Below, in pieces: positions 41,725-46,612 of a DNA stretch of 46,612 nucleotides. The stretch comes from Planctomycetota bacterium (lineage in GTDB: Bacteria; Planctomycetota; Brocadiia; JAADGH01). The notes under the pieces were generated by a model. That model ran no database searches. It had not been told where the DNA came from and saw nothing but the letters and a program-made list of their open reading frames with translations. Position 1 is the first letter of the stretch; each line of letters starts with the position of its first letter. The stretch spans positions 1 through 46,612 of the forward strand of contig JAADGH010000086.1 of NCBI GenBank assembly GCA_013152475.1, given 5' to 3'. A program made the position numbers and the translations under genes.

Positions 41725-43089
41725 ATGAGGATCATCCTGTTCGACCTGGACTGTCTGCGACCGGATCACCTCGGCTGCTACGGCTACGACCGGCCCACGT
41801 CACCGGCCATCGACGCAATCGCGAAAGAGGGCACGCGCTTCACAAACTACTACTGCGCCGACTCCCCCTGCCTGCCGTCGCGCGCGGGGTTTGTCTCGGG
41901 TCGGTTTGGCATCAACAACGGTGTGGTGTCGAACTTCGGGGCAGGGGCGCGGTTCGAGATCCGAACCAAAGCCTATGGCGGCCCGGCCCCCGATCAGGAG
42001 ATGCTCATGCGCCGGCTGCGGTCCATCGGATACGACACGATCAGCTTCTCCAACTTCGCCGACCGGCACTTCGGCATGTGGTTCATGTGCGGGTGGAGCG
42101 AATTCCACACCCCCAACCTGAAGGGAGGCAACGAAACGGCGGAGGAAGTCGCCGAGCCCGTCATTCGCTGGCTCAAGCACAACGCCACCCGCGAGAACTA
42201 TCTCCTCCACATCAACTACTGGGATGCCCACCGCTGCTACAAGATGGACGCCTCGTGGGCCGACCGATTCAAGGACTGTCCCGTCACACAGGAATGGCCC
42301 GGTGACGAAACAACCCGGCGCCTCGCCGAGGAGATCACAGGTCCCTTCACCGCCACCGGGCAGTTTCGAGACGGCAAGAGCCCCTTCGCGCTTATGCCCG
42401 ACGCCGTCCGCAGCCGCAAGGACTTCGAGCACATGATCACGGGCTACGATGCATCCATCGCCTACGTGGATCACTACGTCAGGATCGTTCTGGATGAACT
42501 GGACCGGCAGGGCGTGCTTGACGATGCCGTCATCATCTTCACGGCCGACCACGGCGACGCCTTCGGGGAGCACGGCATCTACTCCGACCACGTCTGCGCC
42601 GACGAGTGCATCCACCGCATCCCACTCGTCGTGCGCTGGCCGGGGGTGACAAAGGAGGACGAGGAGTGCTCATCGCTGCTCTACAACGTCGATCTTTCGG
42701 CCACGCTCTGTGATCTTCTGGGCGCAGAGATCCCGGCCACGTGGGACGGGCAGTCCTTCGGCGCCAACCTTCGGGGGGAGGCCGGACTCGAGCGCGATTA
42801 CCTTGTCTGGGGCCACGCGCTCTACACCGTGCAGCGCGCCGTGCGAACACGGAGCCACCTCATGGTCCGCACCTACCATAGCTGGCAGTACAGTCAGTTC
42901 GAGCCGGTGGAGCTATACGATATGGAGGAGGATCCGTATCAAACACGGAACATTCGCGATGACGACCCATCCATTCTCCAGCGATGCGACCACCACATGA
43001 ACGAATGGATCCACGAGCAGCGGACGAAGAAGCGGACGATCCCCGACCCGTTCGATGCCGTCCTGAATGAGAGGGTGGGAGAAAGATAG
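41725..43089 (+). CDS. Type I (formylglycine) sulfatase, second copy, leaderless
   Basis: A 454-residue sulfatase. The metal-binding N-terminus is FDLDCLRPDHLGCYGY. The maturation motif is CLPSR at 49-53, so C49 becomes formylglycine. FTADHGDAFGEHGIYSDH carries the second metal site, a form seen in many carbohydrate sulfatases of the PVC group. It is only distantly related to the sulfatase at 13401. There is no signal peptide, although its operon partner is clearly exported. A GAGGAAGAG Shine-Dalgarno precedes the ATG. It is followed by the recombinase gene after 199 bp. Confidence 0.93.
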   Translation: MRIILFDLDCLRPDHLGCYGYDRPTSPAIDAIAKEGTRFTNYYCADSPCLPSRAGFVSGRFGINNGVVSNFGAGARFEIRTKAYGGPAPDQEMLMRRLRSIGYDTISFSNFADRHFGMWFMCGWSEFHTPNLKGGNETAEEVAEPVIRWLKHNATRENYLLHINYWDAHRCYKMDASWADRFKDCPVTQEWPGDETTRRLAEEITGPFTATGQFRDGKSPFALMPDAVRSRKDFEHMITGYDASIAYVDHYVRIVLDELDRQGVLDDAVIIFTADHGDAFGEHGIYSDHVCADECIHRIPLVVRWPGVTKEDEECSSLLYNVDLSATLCDLLGAEIPATWDGQSFGANLRGEAGLERDYLVWGHALYTVQRAVRTRSHLMVRTYHSWQYSQFEPVELYDMEEDPYQTRNIRDDDPSILQRCDHHMNEWIHEQRTKKRTIPDPFDAVLNERVGER

Positions 43090-43220
43090 TGCGGGGTGCG
43101 GCCCCAAGCCGATGAATGTGCCGAGTACGCTGTCCCATTCCGTTTCGCATCCCGCTCAAAAACTCTCGCTTCCGACTTGACAGGCTTGCTCATAGACATC
43201 CCCGGAATATCCTGAAAACG

Positions 43221-43250
43221 TTGGACTTCTTGCACATTTCGCGGTATGCT
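43221..43250 (+). promoter_or_regulatory. Possible promoter of the double recombinase gene
   Basis: TTGGAC, an 18-bp spacer and TATGCT, 38 bp before the ATG at 43289, which itself has GAGGAG seven bases upstream. Confidence 0.45.
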
Positions 43251-43288
43251 ATGGTGGCTGGGTTGTCGAGTGCCCGAGGAGCAATTCT

Positions 43289-44908
43289 ATGCCAAAATTG
43301 TGGTCACGCAAAAATCGCGGCCTCTTCGCTGCCGACGGTACGCAATTGACGGAAGAGACGCGGAAGGCGTACCAAGTATGGATTGAACGATTCAGCGACG
43401 CGGGATATTCATGTGAGACGGCTGACATTGGGGATGTGCAATCGTTTCTTGCCAACCTCCACCGTTCTGCCAATACCAAGCGCCATGCTCTGAACGCGCT
43501 GAGCAACGCGTTCGAGGAGGCGAAGCACAAGGGACTGCGGAAAGACAACCCAGTCAGTGGCCTACCAAGAGAAAGAAAGGCACAGATTATCAAGCTCATT
43601 CTGCCGCCACTGGACGAGGATCAGGTTGTTGCGATGATCCATTCTGCCGATACACCCCGAGACAAGGCAATCGTAAGGCTGCTCTCAGAGACCGGCCTTC
43701 GTGTCAGTGAACTATGCAATCTGAGGATTGGGGATTTTGAACGAACGGAAAGCGATGAGTCGAGGATCCACGTTCGCGGAAAAGGCAAGAAGGACCGGTA
43801 TGTCCCGCTATCCGAGTCGTGCTCTAAGGCGGTTCAAAAATATCTTGGGTATCGTCAAACGGCAAGAGAACATCTGTTTTTGAATCAACACGGCAAACGC
43901 ATGACACCACAGGCGGTCGGCGCAGTGACAGCGGCCGCTGGCAAGCGGGCGGGGATTGCAGGGCGCGTGAGCCCATTTAGGCTGCGCCGGACCTTTGCCA
44001 TAGCTTTGCGTAATCGCGGTGAAGACCTCGTGCGGATCGGTGAAGCTCTGGGGCATGCGTCAGTCACCTCAACGCAACAGCTATTGTCACCGGAGAAGCG
44101 TGGTTTCTCTGTTTGCGATGGTGCGCAACCAGCAGAAATGACACGGAAGACATACCAAAGATTCATAGAACTGTTCAACGATGCGGGATATTCATTTGAG
44201 ACGGCTGGCACTGGGGATGTGCAAGCCTTTCTCGCAGAACTCGGGCGGGCCGGCTATGCTCCCGCCAGTGTTGGCGTGGCACGGGCCGCTCTCAACACTA
44301 TGTTCTTGGAGGCGATACATCAGGGGGTGAGGAAGGACAATCCGATAGTGGGTCTGCCAAGAGAAGAATCTCCGCGGCGTGTGCCCGAAGTCTTTACCCA
44401 GGATCAGGTTGTTGCGATGATCCATTCTGCCGATACACCCCGAGACAAGGCAATCGTAAGGCTGTTCTCAGAGACCGGCCTTCGTGTCAGTGAACTATGC
44501 AACCTGACGATTGGGGATTTTGAACGAACGGAAGGCAATGAGTCGAGGATCCACGTTCGCGGAAAAGGCAAGAAGGACCGGTATGTCCCGCTATCCGAGT
44601 CGTGTTCTAAGGCGGTCCAAGAATGCCTTGGTCATCGTCAAGGGGCAAGAGAACATCTGTTCCTGCAGCGATCCGATACGCCTATGACACGGTTCGCGAT
44701 CTTTGGAGTGATACAGAAGATAGGCAAGCGTGCGGGGATTGCAGAACCCGTCAATCCCACGAAGTTTAGGAACACCTTTGCCAAGGCCCTGCTTGATCGT
44801 GGGGCAGATGTTCAGGCAGTCAAGAGAGTTCTTGGGCACGAGTCGACCGTCGCGACAGCAATCTACACCGCGATTGGCACCGGGACATCAAAGCCGCCTA
44901 CAAAATAG
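43289..44908 (+). CDS. Tandemly duplicated (fused) tyrosine recombinase
   Basis: A 539-residue protein made of two complete phage-integrase-type units in one frame, each with a SAM-like core-binding domain and a catalytic domain. Units are offset by 261 residues. Both keep the first catalytic Arg (TGLRVSEL, R138 and R399), the beta-hairpin Lys (RGKGKKDRYVP), the second Arg (R233, R494) and the LGH histidine (H256, H517). In both, the first His of HxxR is lost (F230, T491). Unit 2 keeps the nucleophile Y526 in AIYTAI; in unit 1 the equivalent position is L265, so unit 1 is predicted unable to cleave DNA. The gene is clearly less GC-rich than its neighbours, suggesting horizontal acquisition. 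No attachment site or cassette array was found. The start ATG has GAGGAG seven bases upstream. Confidence 0.9.
   Translation: MPKLWSRKNRGLFAADGTQLTEETRKAYQVWIERFSDAGYSCETADIGDVQSFLANLHRSANTKRHALNALSNAFEEAKHKGLRKDNPVSGLPRERKAQIIKLILPPLDEDQVVAMIHSADTPRDKAIVRLLSETGLRVSELCNLRIGDFERTESDESRIHVRGKGKKDRYVPLSESCSKAVQKYLGYRQTAREHLFLNQHGKRMTPQAVGAVTAAAGKRAGIAGRVSPFRLRRTFAIALRNRGEDLVRIGEALGHASVTSTQQLLSPEKRGFSVCDGAQPAEMTRKTYQRFIELFNDAGYSFETAGTGDVQAFLAELGRAGYAPASVGVARAALNTMFLEAIHQGVRKDNPIVGLPREESPRRVPEVFTQDQVVAMIHSADTPRDKAIVRLFSETGLRVSELCNLTIGDFERTEGNESRIHVRGKGKKDRYVPLSESCSKAVQECLGHRQGAREHLFLQRSDTPMTRFAIFGVIQKIGKRAGIAEPVNPTKFRNTFAKALLDRGADVQAVKRVLGHESTVATAIYTAIGTGTSKPPTK
43619..43878 (+). repeat. Near-identical 260-bp block in recombinase unit 1
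   Basis: This block matches 44402-44661 with about 14 mismatches by eye, at a spacing of exactly 783 bp. It encodes DQVVAMIHSADT through the catalytic Arg and the KGKKDRY hairpin. The flanking parts of the two units are much more diverged. Confidence 0.9.
44402..44661 (+). repeat. Near-identical 260-bp block in recombinase unit 2
   Basis: Counterpart of 43619-43878 in the second recombinase unit. The sharp contrast with the diverged N-terminal portions suggests gene conversion or a second, later exchange within an older duplication. Confidence 0.9.
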
Positions 44909-45027
44909 CTACGAGCTCTGGTGGCATCATACATGATTGTTCGCCATAAGCCCCGACAATAGCGCGACTTGGGAAAGTGGGAGCAGCGTCGGTGGCTATT
45001 ATTTTCTCAAAATTCTGCAGGTTCGGT

Positions 45028-45056
45028 TTGACAGGTCCCGTTTTGTGGGGTACACT
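45028..45056 (+). promoter_or_regulatory. Strong sigma-70-type promoter downstream of the recombinase
   Basis: Perfect TTGACA at 45028-45033, a 17-bp spacer and TACACT at 45051-45056. It points toward the small open frame at 45121 and into the antisense of the membrane protein gene. Confidence 0.7.
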
Positions 45057-45120
45057 TTAGATGAGATGGCCCCGGTCTGACCGCCGGGGCTGTGGCGTTT
45101 AAGGGGGAGGCAGAAAAACA

Positions 45121-45261
45121 ATGAGATTACGAAACGAACTCAAAGGGTCGAATTTGCGAAACGAACTCAGCCCAGTCCGTGGGGATGGGAGTGTGGGCGG
45201 AAAGGGGGGAGCGCGAAACATTACGAAGTACCGAACGAACTCCATACACCATACGGGGTAA
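45121..45261 (+). CDS. Tentative 46-codon open frame
   Basis: Not recognised. An ATG follows GGGGGAGG at 10 bp, downstream of a strong promoter and a GC-rich hairpin. The product would be 46 residues, basic and Gly-rich, beginning MRLRNELKGSNLRNELSP; the RNEL repeat arises from a 13-bp direct DNA repeat (45130-45142 and 45157-45169). The repeats may be the functional element and the frame accidental. No homology or fold is apparent. Reported because transcription and translation signals are both present. Confidence 0.3.
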   Translation: MRLRNELKGSNLRNELSPVRGDGSVGGKGGARNITKYRTNSIHHTG

Positions 45262-45298
45262 CGCAGGTCACGACCCCCAAGATGTTGGGTGTCATGCC

Positions 45299-46243
45299 TC
45301 ATTCGCTCTTGTGCCGAATGAAGGAACCGGTGCGGGGCACGATGAGGTCGGCCTTGCGGCGGGTGCGAAACTTCAGGGATATCGACTTCGCATCGGATGG
45401 AATTGCGAACTGGACCGTCGCCCCGGCAGCAACTTGCATCGGCATCTCGACCGGTACCGCCGAGCCGTCCGCGCCTTCGCCCTCCCCTTGGATCGTCACG
45501 GCTTCCAGCTCCACGTCGAAGGGGTTGCGGTTCTCGAGGCGAACGCCGTTCGGTGTGCGCTCCATTGCAATGGCTCCGGCCGAGGCCCCACTCTCTTCTC
45601 CCATCACCGCCACTTCCCACACCCGTTCGTAGTCGACGCCCAGCAGCTCGAAGAAGTCCTTCGTGTACTCCCGCAGCGTGCCGACGTACTCGTTCGGGCC
45701 GGGGCTGTCGTCGGGGAGCTGGAGCACGACGCGCATGCCGATCTGCTTCTCCAGCAGCGGGTCGTAGGTCACGTCGGCGGCTGTGCCGATGGCCTGCTTG
45801 CCGACGCGATCGAGATACGCCCCCCCGCTCTTCATGATGGGCGCCACCGCCTGGATTCCCTTCATGCGCCCGACCACAAGACCCAGAGCTTCGACGATAG
45901 CGTCCTTCACACTTGCGAAGAAGTTCCGCAGCGCGCGGCAGGAACGGCGGATCAAGCCCGGGTGATAGGCCTTTCGCTCGGCGCGCTCTCTGGTTCGCAT
46001 CTGCTTCTCGTCCAGGGCGTCATGGTAGCGCACGAGAGCATGGACTGTGTTGTATTCCGGCTGGTAGATCAGGTAGCTGGCCTTGGTGATGTCCTCATCC
46101 GAGGCAGGCTTCTCGTAGACGAACTCCAATCCTGTTCGCTCAACATCCAGGCAGCCGTGATGGACCTCGCCGCTCTTCAGATGCAGCGTGACGGGATAGC
46201 TCTCGAAGTCCTTCAGGCATCGATCGCGAGAGCAGGGAGCCAA
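45299..46243 (-). CDS. C-terminal fragment of a frameshifted membrane-anchored protein of unknown function
   Basis: The open frame of 314 codons starts only with a TTG that directly follows an in-frame TGA, and its first residues look like read-through. The real homology-like region begins at DRCLKDFESYPVTLHLKSGEV, a beta-barrel-like segment. A conserved basic region (RTRERAERKAYHPGLIRR) and hydrophobic stretch follow (FFASVKDAIVEALGLVVG). The C-terminus is a beta-sandwich (RLENRNPFDVELEAVTI). The membrane-anchored N-terminus is in the other frame, encoded by 46140-46385, and joins it near 46215-46232 if one base is skipped or two are restored. Either the gene is a pseudogene, the assembly has an indel, or a frameshift is programmed. 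Not recognised beyond resembling uncharacterised membrane-anchored proteins. Confidence 0.6.
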   Translation of the reverse strand: MAPCSRDRCLKDFESYPVTLHLKSGEVHHGCLDVERTGLEFVYEKPASDEDITKASYLIYQPEYNTVHALVRYHDALDEKQMRTRERAERKAYHPGLIRRSCRALRNFFASVKDAIVEALGLVVGRMKGIQAVAPIMKSGGAYLDRVGKQAIGTAADVTYDPLLEKQIGMRVVLQLPDDSPGPNEYVGTLREYTKDFFELLGVDYERVWEVAVMGEESGASAGAIAMERTPNGVRLENRNPFDVELEAVTIQGEGEGADGSAVPVEMPMQVAAGATVQFAIPSDAKSISLKFRTRRKADLIVPRTGSFIRHKSE

Positions 46244-46385
46244 TCAACGTGGCGAAGAGCAGGAAGAGCAGCGTCGCCGCGAATGGATTGGCGGCAAGCC
46301 ATTGCAGAATTCCCCCCCCTGCCTCCGGCGGGGACTGGCTCGCCTCGGCAATAGCCAGAGCGATGAAGTGAAATGCTTGTAGCAT
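46140..46385 (-). CDS. N-terminal membrane-anchor fragment of the same frameshifted gene
   Basis: An 81-residue frame: a short polar or amphipathic N-terminus, then the transmembrane segment NPFAATLLFLLFATLIGSLLSR (positions about 33-54), then an out-of-frame arginine-rich tail from about residue 55. The tail makes no sense as protein, whereas switching frame at this point continues into the downstream DRCLKDFE region. The ATG lies 3 bp after the stop of the unknown gene at the window edge, so the two are in one operon. Alone it would be a single-pass membrane peptide; most likely it is the first part of the interrupted gene. Confidence 0.6.
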   Translation of the reverse strand: MLQAFHFIALAIAEASQSPPEAGGGILQWLAANPFAATLLFLLFATLIGSLLSRSMPEGLRELSRHAASEERRGPSRLPGC

Positions 46386-46388
46386 TGC

Positions 46389-46612
46389 TCAGAATATTCC
46401 CATCTCACGTGCCTTGGCATACCCCGGGTTGCCGTCCGGGCCGCCGCAGATTTTCCACTCTTCGGATCGAACGACGCCGTCTCCGTAACCACATATCTCC
46501 CTTGTGGATGTGATGCGCTCATACAGCAGTTTGAACGCCTCCCGTGCCGTCAGTGTGGCCCCCGGCATGAGGCCGAGCTTCTGGAAAACGTCCAGGTCTT
46601 TTTTGTAATCGC
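46389..46612 (-). CDS. 3' end of an unknown gene, 5' end outside the window
   Basis: An open frame enters from the right edge and ends at TGA (46389-46391). The visible 74 residues include LGLMPGATLTAREAFKLLYERI, then a cysteine- and glycine-rich end: ICGYGDGVVRSEEWKICGG, PDGNPGYAKAREMGIF. It is too short for a family call. Its stop lies 3 bp before the next start codon, a tight operon arrangement that supports it being real. Confidence 0.6.
   Translation of the reverse strand, partial: DYKKDLDVFQKLGLMPGATLTAREAFKLLYERITSTREICGYGDGVVRSEEWKICGGPDGNPGYAKAREMGIF

Larger units (their letters stand above)
44909..45298. other. 390-bp stretch without a firm gene
   Basis: The first 110 bp are AT-richer and contain no structure I recognise. 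They are followed by a strong plus-strand promoter (45028-45056), a GC-rich hairpin (about 45070-45091, GGCCCCGG/CCGGGGC), a GGGGGAGG Shine-Dalgarno-like run, and a 46-codon open frame with short direct repeats. No tRNA, attC-like site or terminal inverted repeat was found. Confidence 0.6.

Noticed and set aside
43619..44661. CRISPR-like or tandem satellite repeat
   Set aside because: The repetition is two coding copies at 783-bp spacing inside one open frame, not an array with spacers. No CRISPR was seen anywhere in the window.
43289..45298. Integron with integrase and cassette array
   Set aside because: No attC-like sites, no cassette-like small genes, and the integrase lacks the integron-specific additional segment; only short direct repeats are present.

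Overview
The window is GC-rich chromosomal DNA, very probably from an uncultured anaerobic Gram-negative bacterium of the PVC superphylum or a neighbouring carbohydrate-degrading candidate phylum (Sumerlaeota-, Hydrogenedentota- or Lentisphaerota-like). The Gram-negative call rests on kdsA (Kdo for LPS). The anaerobic call rests on two glycyl radical enzymes. The phylum guess rests on sulfatases, a sialidase, large secreted glycoside hydrolases with carbohydrate-binding modules, and a Tat-exported Gfo/Idh oxidoreductase. The phylum is inference; no rRNA gene is present.

Layout. 1-6074 (+): two tandem glycyl radical enzymes, a uronate-dehydrogenase-like epimerase/SDR and a classical SDR, probably one catabolic operon whose start and activase lie to the left. 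6144-10988 (-): dCMP deaminase, a secreted GH-A-type hydrolase and a phospholipase-C-like protein. 11268-11352: tRNA-Leu(GAG). 11637-14831 (+): sialidase and sulfatase, convergent with a secreted GH20 hexosaminidase and a Tat-signal oxidoreductase (14965-19230, -). 19379-30848 is mostly minus-strand housekeeping: a 72-aa protein, an M16 peptidase, PilZ, kdsA, murA, prmC, prfA, rpmE; then hemC, hemA and a CcsA/HemX-like membrane protein; then a lactonase. 31049-31567 (+): NFU scaffold and a 56-aa 2[4Fe-4S] ferredoxin. 31627-35493 (-): a 1288-aa GGDEF-STAND-ATPase-HEAT fusion. 35671-35757: tRNA-Leu(TAA). 35905-43089 (+): a large secreted hydrolase, an SGNH esterase and a second sulfatase, with tRNA-Cys(GCA) on the other strand. 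43289-44908 (+): a tyrosine recombinase that is an internal tandem duplication. 44909-45298: a non-coding or leader-like stretch with a strong promoter. 45299-46612 (-): a membrane protein that appears frameshifted and the 3' end of an unknown gene.

How it fits together. GH20, sialidase, sulfatases, SGNH esterase and two CBM-bearing hydrolases would strip sulfated, sialylated or acetylated amino-sugar glycans. The glycyl radical enzymes and SDRs would process a released sugar acid or polyol without oxygen.

The most unusual items are the fused double recombinase, whose first half has lost its catalytic tyrosine; the GGDEF-STAND-HEAT protein; a 50-bp REP-like double hairpin found twice, with compensatory changes; and the tandem glycyl radical enzyme operon. 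All domain calls were made by eye from motifs; no database search was run.
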